A DNA stretch of 64,000 nucleotides from Przewalskia tangutica (Eukaryota; Streptophyta; Magnoliopsida; Solanales; Solanaceae): the NCBI GenBank assembly GCA_029844215.1, contig CM056728.1, positions 86,055,676 to 86,119,675 on the forward strand. The letters run 5' to 3'. Positions 49,101 to 60,379 of the stretch are shown here, piece by piece. A program made the position numbers and the translations under genes. Each line of letters starts with the position of its first letter. Position 1 is the first letter of the stretch. Below the pieces are notes generated by a model. It saw nothing but the letters and a program-made list of their open reading frames with translations. It searched no databases and had not been told where the DNA came from.

Positions 49101-49720
49101 GCAGTGGAGCCCAGGGTACGACTGTTTTTGTTTCTGGAAGTTTTACCAAACATGTGTTAAGAACTCAGGTGAGTCTCAGAATCGCATTCGCCCTCGGGCC
49201 AGTGTTTGGATTTCAGGGGTAGTTGTAGGATTGTTGTCTCTGTGGAGAGTGTTTAAGCTACCGATTCGGTGTTCGGATGTCGCCTTTGAAACCTTGTAGG
49301 GCGGAAGTGTAAGTTGCGGCCGATTGGTTCGATGTTGGCAAGTTCGCATACTGGTTCAGCTTGTTCCAAGATCGTGGATAGTGAAGCTTGTCTAGAAGAA
49401 GTTACGCGGCTCGGAGGAATCGTGCGGATAATCGGCGACGCCAGAGTTCAGTTGACGGTCGGTCTTGAAAGTACCACCGGACGAGTGTGACGAGCTTTGG
49501 AAAACAGAGAAACTTAGCCCGAGTTATTTTGGGCCTTTTTTTGAGTTCATGTGAAGAATAAGCGGGTTGCGATATGTTAGTATTTGCCGTCCGACTTAGG
49601 AGGCGATGTCCGTCTTTTCGTATTGTTGTGTTCAGAAAGTATCGAAGATCCATCCGCAGTGTTCGATTATGATGACCACGTTAGAGATAGTAACCGAGTT
49701 TTGGAAAGCGGCGATGTCGG
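49101..49720 (+). pseudogene. pol: Stretch resembling 3' end of pol in F
   Basis: About 620 bp that B0 lacks. From about 49255 it aligns with E 38270-38480: a CGGATG(G)CGCC segment coding MAPYEALYG in E, the GGTTCGATGT segment, and GTGAAGCTT with the following Arg-rich stretch. From about 49560 it aligns weakly with the AYELDLPSD...FHVS link. This would be the integrase C-terminus. 49101-49254 was not recognised. It is decayed, with stops in all frames. Confidence 0.55.
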
Positions 49721-50034
49721 AAATGTGGAAAGAGTTCGAGTGTCTGACGACCTCGGTGATCGCGTGCGATCCGGCACCATTTGTTGGGTCGCTGAGAAGG
49801 TTAATGCCTCGTGCAAAGTGACAAAAGTGGTATCATTTCTTTTTAGAGAAGTACGAAGGAAGTATATTTTAGACCACGAGAGAGGTGGTTGTGGTGATGT
49901 TAGAGGTGTTTCCTCGTGGACTTGGATATAAGTATTTTGCGCAGTTGTTTCTGTGTCCATGTGTGGCAGGTTTGTTCTCGTAAGTATAGTAGTGAAGACT
50001 ATACTGGCGCGCGTTTGTTTTGAGACTTAGAAGG
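49721..50034 (+). other. Post-gag module of F, second part
   Basis: Non-coding. Aligns with B0 5780-6040 (minus), including the GTGCGAAG...TTTGGACCA segment and the AGTATAGTAGTGAAGACTAT segment near the end. Confidence 0.75.
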
Positions 50035-50067
50035 AACATTCGGGACGAATGTTTCTAAGGAGGAGAA
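50035..50067 (+). promoter_or_regulatory. Hairpin and polypurine tract of F
   Basis: Perfect stem AACATTCG (50035-50042) with CGAATGTT (50046-50053), then CTAAGGAGGAGAA (50055-50067), next to the 3' LTR. Confidence 0.85.
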
Positions 50068-53000
50068 TGTTATACCGTATTTCGCAGTATGTATGCGCGA
50101 GGACGTGCGTAGGAAATTCGAACTTCAAGTAAGGCTTGGCGATTTTCACTTTGTGCACAACACGGTTAGAGTCGTTTTTTCGAAAACGCTTCCACGCCTT
50201 TCGTAGGGAATTTCGCTATGTCATTTCTAATTTTTGCGGATTTTTCCAGAAGCGAACGTGTTGGATCAACAAGAGGCGCCACTGGCACCCTCTCATTGGT
50301 GGACTTCAAATCGTCCATTTGGACGAAATGGACAAGGTAAGGCACGTTTTTTGTGCCTTGACAAAGTCAAGGGTAGGTAGGATATTTGTGTTTGGTAAAT
50401 CCTAGCCCTACACTTGCCTAACACATGGATTGATCTTGGCAATTGGTTGTCGAAGGCTTGTCTTATAAATACCCATCCCTTTGAAGACTTATTCATCCAT
50501 TCCTAAATGTTTCTAAGTGTTAAATCTTCTCCCTCCCCTTTATGTTGAGTTCGGCCAAGAGGCCTCCCCCTCTCCTAGAGGCCTTGGCCGAGGGGTACAC
50601 CCCCCCTCCTAGTGGTGCTAGCCGTGGGGTACCCCCCCTAGCCTAGTTGCTTTCGTATAATACCCCCCTTTGTGGTGTAGAAATACTCTCAAAAGTATTG
50701 TTATAATGCCCAAATTACCTTAGCCGTATACCTTGTTGTATTCTAAGGTTATACCTATACGAAAAGCCCAGAAATACTATTATACTTTCCGTCAGTCACA
50801 AAACCGAAACCCTAGGAAAATCTCCATAGTCCGTTGGAGTATTGTGTAGAAGTTGGTTAGAACTTCTAAGGGTTGTTTGGAGCGGGTTGGAGCGCCCGGA
50901 GTAGGAGCTAAGCGTTGCTAAGGATCGACATTTATACTCGGATAATTATGGGCTTATCGAGGTAATTATCTTGTCCCCCCTATTGTAATTGGAAATTACA
51001 TATTGTTAGAATATATAGTTGAAGTATACTATATATAGAACTGAACTTAGTATTGTGTGGCAATGTCCTTGGACTTAAGCCTGAATTTAAAGAAGAAGCG
51101 AATCAGTAATTACATAGGGGTGTATTCAGATGAGACTTGTGTAGTTTGACGGGTAGGGAAGGGCTGCCCAATTTTCCGTAGGATCTTGCATCTAGATTTA
51201 TTCTACCGAGTAGTCTAGACTTTGATAGACTTGTGTAACCTGTATAGGTTGAATGTTCTGCGAGTAGCATGTGCTACTTGAGAAGGTGGACCAGGCTAGC
51301 CGGGTTATAGCCGTGGAGCGTTTTGCTAATAGTCGATAATCGTCGCGAGGTATGTGAACCTCTTCCTATCTCTTCTAGCATGATGTGTGTATAACTATGT
51401 AGTGCGGTAGACGTACGTGTGTTAATTGAACGTAGTTGTACGACAATGTCTTTTGACTTAAGCCCGAATAATAATAATCTTGAAGTAGTTCAAGAGAATT
51501 AAGAACTGTTTTTAAAAGAAGAGTGTACTTGGTTTTAAAAGCTTAAGAGTTATACTAGCTTTATGGGAAGTTAGGTATAACGGCTTAAGAAAGATAAAAC
51601 GAATGATTTTAATTATTTTAGAAGTTAAGGGACTTGATCTTGTAAGATAAGAGACTTAACTTAATTGAATTATGTGAATTTTGTGTGAAACCTCATTCGT
51701 GAGTAATGAGTACTTGGTTTTAAAGAGAATGTTTCTTGATTTTGGAAATCGAATGTGTATCGACAAACCAACTGCGGCGTTAATAAAAGGAAATGTTTTG
51801 AATAAATAAGTATTATTAAAACCAGTAGAAACTTCCATCTGCATAGAAGCTAAGATGAGACAAAATGATATTTCCTAGATCATGGCTGCGGTAATAAGAT
51901 TGTTATAAACAAGAATATCCGACTCACATTTAAGGCATATGTTTCTCAGGTTGTTTTAAAAGAGGAATATATTATTATGTGGTTAATAATATGAACGACG
52001 AAACCTTTCTAAAATGAGAAACGTAAACATTTGAAATTAGGCAAACTTGAACGCTTGGAAAATAATGTTGTTATTTGATTTTACAAAGGTAAGTATTTTG
52101 GTTTACTTAAAAAGACAGTCACTCTATTTTATACTACGGGTATTGTGTGGCTTATGTGAAAGCAACGGATCTTTTAATGGATTTAATGTATGAAGTACTT
52201 TAGGGATAGATACCCGAACTTGTTAGCATAAAGTACCTTGTGTGAATAACTTGATTGTGTTGGTTTGAGATAGCCTTGTAAATACTTTCTTGTTGATGTG
52301 ATAAGTAAACATGTTAGGATGCTACGTGTGTTAGTATCTTGTGTGATCGTGATGCAAGGGGGTCATTCTTGTTGGGCTTACGTTGTTAAACGTTAAGCCG
52401 TTGTACTATTATTGTATCACATACCCCTTTGACTTATTATACCGAGGGCTTGCCACCCTTGATGCGGGTCTATACGGCCTATGCGGTCCTTGTGACTATG
52501 CGAGTCACGGTAGCTCGAGATTGATCATTCGGGTGTTTAGCCCGATGCGGGGATTCCTATGCGGTCTGTTGAGACTATGCGGTCTTTTGAGACTATGCGG
52601 GTTGCGGGAGCCTGGCGGATCTGGGGTTAAGGCGCCTCGATGCGGGGTATACCTCGAGCGATGCAGGACCATGATTCGAGAATACCTCATGCGGGTCGTG
52701 TGGGACCTATGCGGGCTGCGAGTTCGAGGATAGACGTGCACATTGATATTGCGGGCGAGTGGCGGCCGATCATGTGGTGCGGTCTAGAAAAACCTCGGGA
52801 TACGATTTGTGGTATTTTTGGTGCGTGGGTCTTAGTAGTCGGCTATGCCTTCGTACTTGCCGTGCGGTTTTATTGTGATAACTTTGAGGCGTGAGTCACG
52901 ACTTGACATATTCGCTTATTTATTGTGATCGTAGTTTGGTTATCATACATGTCTCCGCTTTATATAGACTACTATGATTTCATTTCTGATTTATTTTCGA

Positions 53001-53436
53001 TTTCACATACTTGGTACTGTTGTCTTGACCTCCGGGGCCGCGTTCATGCCGCAGTAAAGGTACACGATCGTTGATCCTCGCTCTTAGGTCACGATTCAGC
53101 GTTTGGGAAAGCTCCGTTTCTCGGAGGCTTATCTTGGTATAGTCCCTGTCGTTGTAGGTATTTACATTCAGGGTATGGCGGGCCCCGTCCGCCATTGTTG
53201 TCGATCTTTTCTTAGAGGTGCAGTAATGCAGTTGTGGCGGTTTGTAAAAAGGATTAAACTGGTCATTTGTAAGAGTTGTATTTATATATGCCGAAAGGCA
53301 AGTTTTCCTCAGATTACTGTTTTGTACTTCATTTGTTTCATGTATGTGTTTTATGTTCCGCTGATTACTCTGATGTTGTATCACTAGGGTGCCCGGGGTA
53401 AGGCACGATCCACGGGCCGGGCAGATGCGTGTGACA
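50068..53436 (+). repeat. 3' LTR of element F
   Basis: 3,369 bp, nearly identical to the 5' LTR apart from small indels. TATA box 50464-50471. The last bases (53420-53436) are disturbed compared with other LTR ends. Confidence 0.9.
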
Positions 53437-56144
53437 GGGCCCGCCATACCACTGAATGTACATAAGTCTACCACATCGTGAAACCGTGCAAAAGACAAGC
53501 CTCGGAGTGAAAGGGGCTTCTTTCCAAAATCGAGCAGAGATCCTAAGAGCAAGGATCACCAACCAGGTACCTAAAACTGCGGGCATGAACGCAGCCCAGA
53601 AGAAGTCGATAACAACAGTGCAAGTATGGAATGAAATAAAATGCAATAACCAAATCATATCTGTAAAAAAAGAATGTCATTTTAACTCCTGAAATCAATC
53701 ATATATTAACCGTTCCTTTCCTTCTTTCGATAAGATTTAACAACATTTTCTTACATACTTACTTAAGAGTTTAATCCAGCCTTTTTCACATAACTTACAT
53801 ATCTTACATAACATAATCCGGCCCATTTGCGGGACACGGTGTACTGATGAATCATGTGACTTAATCCGGCCCGCCTGTGGGGCTCGGTGTACTGTGGAAT
53901 CATATAACATAATTCGGCCCGCCTGTGGGGCTCGGTGTACTGTGGAATCATATAACATAATCCGGCCCGCCTGTGGGGCTCGGTGTACTGTGGAATCATA
54001 TAACATAATCCGCCCGCTGTGGGGCTCGGTGTAAGATGACGTAACGGCACATGTGTAGGCTCGGGGTAATATGGCGTGTCCGCCTATGTGTAGGCTCGGT
54101 GTATCTCATAACGTAATCCGGCCTTATTGTAGGCTCGGTGTGATTTTCCTTACGTAACATTTTAATCCGTCTTATTACTTCTTCTTAAGTCGTCATAACA
54201 ACTTCCCATAAAGCTGTTATAACAACCTTTCGTTTTAGAGAACTTAAGACACTTTATTCTTACAACAGTTAGGAAAACTGGATCCAAAGATACTACGTAC
54301 ATACATACTTAAAAAGAATCGTATCGCTTAAAACTTCATAATCCTTAAAAGACAATCAAAGTTCTTAGTCTTAAAACTTCATAACATACTTCCTTTAACG
54401 CCCGATTTCCTATACTTATATAAAAAAATATAAAGTTCCATACATTTCCAAAACCAAGTAACTTATCCCCTTAAAATCATATAACTTCCACTTTTAAAAT
54501 CAATCCCCTTTTCACATATAAATTCAAGTCATTTTCGAACATAAAATCCTTACTTACTTTAAACAAATCAAGACACATAGCCTTTAAATCAAATCTCATA
54601 ATTTCCTAACCATTCTTACTAACGCCTCCCATAAGACCTAGTAAGGACTTAGGACAATTTAAACATACTCTTAACTTAGATTCAACAATGCAAATACTTA
54701 ACTTCTAAGAGTAGAAGGAATCTTGAAATACTATCACATGGATATTTCATACGTAGGATCATGCCAAAGAAAGTAGAGGTTCACATACCTCGCGACGATT
54801 GTCGACAAGTAGCAAATTGCTCCAAAGTACTTCAACCTTGAGCGATTCCATTCTGCAAGTAGGATATGCTAAACTTAGTACTTGACTATCATGGCCACAA
54901 TACGTCCATTAACCTCTTACTTTAAACGTAGAATATCCTAAGTGCCAAGTCACTAAATTCTACGGAAAATCGGACAGACCTCCTTTGTTTTTACTAACTT
55001 TTCCACCTTTTCAAGGCGAATACAATAACCAAACAGCCCCAATTGGCTCACAATCTATAAGGTAGTCCAAAACAAATGAATAACAAACTATTACAAACTA
55101 TAAGTACAATTTCGGCCACCTTAAGTTCAACAATACCAATTCTTAACCAATTTCCAATTCAATCCAAATTGGTAGCATAACATGATATCAAGTCGCATTT
55201 GATTATATCAACCATAATCTTCAAGTAATTAACATGCGACTATTCTAATAACGATCAAATTGTAATCCAACTTAACATGGCCTACATTACATTTCGAACT
55301 TCCAAGACTACAATCGATCTATAATCCTTATAAACTTCAACTTAACAACTTCATGCTAGCAACATGTAAAGCTAACAACAACAATATAATTATATAATCT
55401 TGTAACACTTATAAAAGACAAGATTATACCTTAACGATTCTTAATCCAATTCCAATCCGAAGTCGCTCCTTAGTAGTTTAGAACCTCTCCAAGACACTTC
55501 AATCCGTTTGTTGAGACCCTTAGAACCATACCAACAACTTTACTTCAAACTTCCAATCCAAAACCTAGAAAGCCACTAGGTTTTCACTTTGCGACTAATA
55601 CGAAAACTCTCTTTTTCCGGGATTTTTCTATTGAGATATGCTTACAATACACTTAGGAACCTTGGTTTAAAGTGGGGAGATTATTGGACAACAAACAATT
55701 TTTTTTCCTTTTCACTCATGTTGAACCAGAGCACTAGCTCTATGTTCATCCAATTTTCTTCAAATTTTTGGCTAAGTGTGGACTTGTCTCACTACTAGTA
55801 GTAATATATAGGGACATGGAGGGTCAAGATTAGAACAAATGGGTGGTTCGGATGAGTTTCACATGGATCTTGCCCATGTGGCCCTTAGACTTTTAGTCAA
55901 CAATGTCAAGCTAAGTCATTTGCAAGACTTGGTCATCTCACTAATGGTCAAATGACCCTTTTGGCCTTGCCTAATTCGACGAGGCATCACTAAGGGGGTG
56001 ACACGTGTCGCCTCCCATTCGTCCAACAAAACGTTTTCCGACAATTTCATAATTCCGATAAAATTTTACAAGTCCCAAATCTTGATACCTCTGAGTTCTT
56101 ACGTACGTTCTTAAAACATGTCCTGTAAAATACGGGGTGTAACA
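53437..56144 (-). repeat. Array D LTR4, second segment
   Basis: Continues LTR4 to its start at 56144 (minus reading). Minisatellite 53811-54143, G-box 56009-56000, TATATATTA 55810-55802. Confidence 0.9.
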
Positions 56145-57368
56145 TTCTTCCCCCCTTAGAAACATTCGTCCCCGAATGTTCTTTCGGAGTCAATCTTTAT
56201 AATTTGCGACATAGTTTCCTTTCACAACCGTCATACCAACAATGCCACACATGGCCTAATACGCGTACACGCATATCTGTCCATCATACGCCCAAAAGAG
56301 ATTATCTTTTCGTACTTCCAACTCATACTAGCATACATACATAACTTCCATACCGATTCTGGCCTCAAATCTTGGAGTAACCCTATAAAACAATATAAGG
56401 CCATTTCCGGCTTTCATGACCTGGTTCCGGTGGAACGCGTCCACGAACCCGTAAAACAATTAACTAGACTTGGGCCTTGCACCCTCGTGACCCTGTCACG
56501 TGCTTTAACTACTACCAACTGATCCCACTCCGTTTCCAGGCCATGGGGAGACCCGCAACAGGTCCTTAACCCGACTCAGCGTCGCACTTAACTCTTATCC
56601 TTGGTCTGACTTAAAATCTTATTGCCAGAGAAAGCCTCATATACCTAAGGTCTCGGCAGTAATCAATATTCTTAGGCTCGCAATTTCCATGCTCCAAGCC
56701 TACCTTACCAGTCCCCCAGTAAACGGGTACAAAAACTTCTCATAAAACCAAAACCATGTTGTTTCGATCACAACAACCATTACTTACTCTATACGGACCT
56801 CATCCGTACAATTCTCTTAAGCCTACTACGCAGCTTAATCTATTAACATGACATTCCGTTAGGTTCCTTAATATGGCTTCTTAAGGGTTCACTACCCTAT
56901 CAGACAGCTCATCCTTTCCCAATTATCTCTAAATAAAACACAAAACCTTGGCGAAAATTCATTAACTATTCCATACCTTCCCGGTATCTAGTTAGTCTTT
57001 ACCAATTCCTGGTAATCTAAAATCATTCTAGGCAACACGCGTCTGACCCTCATACATACCTCCGTATAGATGTATGTCACAATACCAACTATACTATAAT
57101 CATTACCGACCTGGATACGCAATCCACATAGTCATTCCTGGGTCACTGCTGTCTTTCTCGTAGCTGCAATCAACATAACTCGTTAGGGAGGGACGACCCT
57201 AACAATACAGCTCTATCGCACGATCTCAGAGTGAGAAGAATGGAAACCAATCCTAAATGTCCTGCAGCCTCCTGATTATAGATGTGGTGCACAACACACC
57301 GATAATCAAGACTCTACTAGACACGGTCTGTAGACACTTTCCGAGGACTAATCGCTCGATACCACTTT
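56145..57368 (-). other. Array D internal region 4
   Basis: 1,224 bp, non-coding. Purine tract and hairpin 56180-56145, PBS 57364-57354 reading TGGTATCGAGC, stem-loop 57307-57274. Confidence 0.86.
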
Positions 57369-60273
57369 TGTCACGACCGACCCGGGCATGGCTGGTGCCC
57401 TACCAGGCACCTGCCTGTATACATCGAGAAATAGCGGAACATACATGAAACTTATAAAATAAAATAACGAAATTAAACCACGTGTTAGCCGATAAGGCTA
57501 CCTTCCCGACACATATACATATACATAACAACAAGGTTACATCCCTCTTTTTACAAACCGACCCACAACATGTGACTACGCACTTAAGAATTACAATCTG
57601 CGGCGGGACGGGGCCGCCATACCCTGAATGTACATAAGTCTACCACATCGTGAAACCGTACTAAAAGACAAGCCTCGGAGTGAAAGGGCTTCTTTCCAAA
57701 ATCGAACAGAGATCCTAAGAGCAAGGATCACCAACGGGTACCTAAAACTGCGGGCATGAACGCGGCCGAAGAAGTCGATAACAACAGTGCAGAGTATGGA
57801 ACAAATAAAATCCAATAACCAAATCATATCTGTAAAAAGAATGTCATTTTAACTCAAATCAATCATATATTAACCGCTCCTTTCCTTCTTTCGATAAGAT
57901 TTAACAACATTTTCTTACATACTTACTTAAGAGTTTAATCCACCTTTTTCACATAACTTACATATCTTACATAACATAATCCGCCCATTTGCGGGACACG
58001 GTGTCTTGATGAATCATGTGACTTAATCCGCCCGCTGTGGGGCTCGGTGTCTTGTGGAATCATATAACATAATCCGCCCGCTGTGGGGCTCGGTGTCTTG
58101 TGGAATCATATAACATAATCCGCCCGCGTGGGGCTCGGTGTAAGATGACGTAACGGCACATGTGTAGGCTCGGGGTAATATGGCGTGTCCGCCTATGTGT
58201 AGGCTCGGTGTATCTCATAACGTAATCCGGCCTATTTGTAGGCTCGGTGTGATTTTCCTTACGTAACATTTTAATCCGTCTTATTACTTCTTCTTAAGTC
58301 ATCATAACAACTTCCCATAAAGCTGTTATAACAACCTTTCGTTTTAGAGAACTTAAGACACTTTATTCTTACAACAGTTAGGAAAACTGGATCCAAAGAT
58401 ACTACGTACATACATACTTAAAAAGAATCGTATCGCTTAAAACTTCATAATCCTTAAAAGACAATCAAAGTTCTTAGTCTTAAAACTTCATAACATACTT
58501 CCTTTAACGCCCGATTTCCTATACTTATATAAAAAAATATAAAGTTCCATACATTTCCAAAACCAAGTAACTTATCCCCTTAAAATCATATAACTTCCAC
58601 TTTTAAAATCAATCCCCTTTTCACATATAAATTCAAGTCATTTTCGAACATAAAATCCACTTACTTACTTTAAACAAATCAAGACACATAGCCTTTAAAT
58701 CAAATCTCATAATTTCCTAACCATTCTTACTAACGTCTCCCATAAGACCTAGTAAGGACTTAGGACAATTTAAACATACTCTTAACTTAGATTCAACAAT
58801 GCAAATACTTCTTAACTTCTAAGAGTAGAAGGAATCTTGAAATACTATCACATGGATATTTCATACGTAGGATCATGCCAAAGAAAGTAGAGGTTCACAT
58901 ACCTCGCGACGATTGTCGACAAGTAGCAAAATGCTCCAAAGTACTTCAACCTTGAGCTATTCCATTCTTCAAGTAGGATACGCTAAACTTAGTACTTCAA
59001 CCTATCATGGCCACAATACGTCCATTAACCTCTTACTTTAAACGTAGAATATCCTAAGTGCCAAGTCACTAAATTCTACGGAAAATCGGACAACACCTCC
59101 TTTGTTTTTACTAACTTTGCCACCTTTTTCAAGGCCGAATACAATAACCAAACAGCCCCAATTGGGTCACCACAATCTATAAGGTAGTCCAAAACAAATG
59201 AATAACAAACTATTACAAACTATAAGTACAATTTCGGCCACCTTAAGTTCAACAATACCAATTCTTAACCAATTTCCAATTCAATCCAAATTGGTAGCAT
59301 AACATGATATCAAGTCGCATTTGATTATATCAACCATAATCTTCAAGTAATTAACATGCGACTATTCTAATAACGATCAAATTGTAATCCAACTTAACAT
59401 GGCCTACATTACATTTCGAACTTCCAAGACTACAATCGATCTATAATCCTTATAAACTTCAACTTAACAACTTCATGCTAGCAACATGTAAAGCTAACAA
59501 CAACAATATAATTATATAATCTTGTAACACTTATAAAAGACAAGATTATACCTTAACGATTCTTAATCCAATTCCAATCCGAAGTCGCTCCTTAGTAGTT
59601 TAGAACCTCTCCAAGACACTTCAATCCGTTTGTTGAGACCCTTAGAACCATACCAACAACTTTCCTTCAAACTTCCAATCCAAAACCTAGAAAGCCACTA
59701 GGTTTTCACTTTGCGACTAATACGAAAACTCTCTTTTTCCGGGATTTTTCTATTGAGATATGCTTACAATACACTTAGGAACCTTGGTTTAAAGTGGGGA
59801 GATTATTGGACAACAAACAAATTTTTTTCCTTTTCACTCATGTTGAACCCGAGAGCACTAGCTCTATGTTCATCCAATTTTCTTCAAATTTTTGGCTAAG
59901 TGTGGACTTGTCTCACTACTAGTAGTAATATATAGGGACATGGAGGGTCAAGATTAGAACAAATGGGTGGTTCGGGTGAGTTTCACATGGATCTTGCCCA
60001 TGTGGCCCTTAGACTTTTAGTCAACAATGTCAAGCTAAGTCATTTGCAAGACTTGGTCATCTCACTAATGGTCAAATGACCCTTTTGGCCTTGCCTAATT
60101 CGACCAAGGCATCACTAAGGGGGGGTGACACGTGTCGCCCTCCCATTCAATCCAACAAAACGTTTTCCGACAATTTCATAATTCCGATAAAATTTTACAA
60201 GTCCCAAATCTTGATACCTCTGAGTTCTTACGTACGTTCTTAAAACATGTCCTGTAAAATACGGGGTGTAACA
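57369..60273 (-). repeat. Array D LTR5
   Basis: 2,905 bp, the outer 5'-side end LTR of the array by plus coordinates. It ends (plus view) GGGGTGTAACA at 60273 and is followed directly by CTATA and element C leader, with no purine tract or internal region, so the array stops here. Minisatellite 57976-58245, G-box 60136-60127, TATATATTA 59934-59926. Confidence 0.92.
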
Positions 60274-60278
60274 CTATA
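60274..60278. repeat. Target site duplication of array D, right copy
   Basis: CTATA, matching 21613-21617. Confidence 0.9.
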
Positions 60279-60379
60279 GGATATTTAGGATTGGTTTCCA
60301 TTCTTCTCACTCTGAGATCGTGCCTTAGAGCTGTTTTATAAGTTGGACCCCTCTAACGTATTTTTTTTCTGTACAGATT
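60279..60379 (+). promoter_or_regulatory. 5' leader of C, second part
   Basis: Resumes with GGATATTTAGGATTGGTTTC, the block that follows the stem-loop in every other element, and runs to the gag start. Confidence 0.85.

Larger units (their letters stand above)
44148..53436 (+). mobile_element. Element F: internally deleted element with hybrid internal region
   Basis: 5' LTR 44148-47485, internal region 47486-50067 (2.58 kb), 3' LTR 50068-53436. The internal region has a gag with a large capsid deletion, a post-gag module shared with B0, and an inserted stretch resembling the 3' end of pol. Protease, RT and RNase H are absent. The target duplication is not clearly readable: the junctions are GACGG before and GGGCC after, in a G/C-rich site with missing bases. 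Confidence 0.88.
21618..60273 (-). mobile_element. Array D: tandem array of five LTRs and four internal regions, no coding capacity
   Basis: Minus-strand. In plus coordinates the order is LTR1 21618-24556, int1 24557-25743, LTR2 25744-28722, int2 28723-29945, LTR3 29946-31704 plus 41435-42676 (E nested), int3 42677-43898, LTR4 43899-44147 plus 53437-56144 (F nested), int4 56145-57368, LTR5 57369-60273. LTRs are 2.9-3.0 kb and internal regions 1.19-1.22 kb. Every internal region is bounded by a purine tract on one side and a PBS on the other, so each LTR is shared by two neighbouring units. The only target duplication found is CTATA around the whole block. This fits one insertion that was later amplified by unequal recombination between LTRs. 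The LTR family is the same as in element B. Confidence 0.9.

Noticed and set aside
49584..49931. A 115-codon frame in F that looked like a decayed chromodomain
   Set aside because: Its second half aligns with the non-coding post-gag module of B0 (5780-6040), so it is more likely that module. Only the stretch around 49255-49620 keeps a resemblance to pol.
21618..60273. Five independent insertions of D instead of a tandem array
   Set aside because: Neighbouring units share a single LTR, and no target duplication lies between units. Independent insertions would not land exactly at LTR borders four times.
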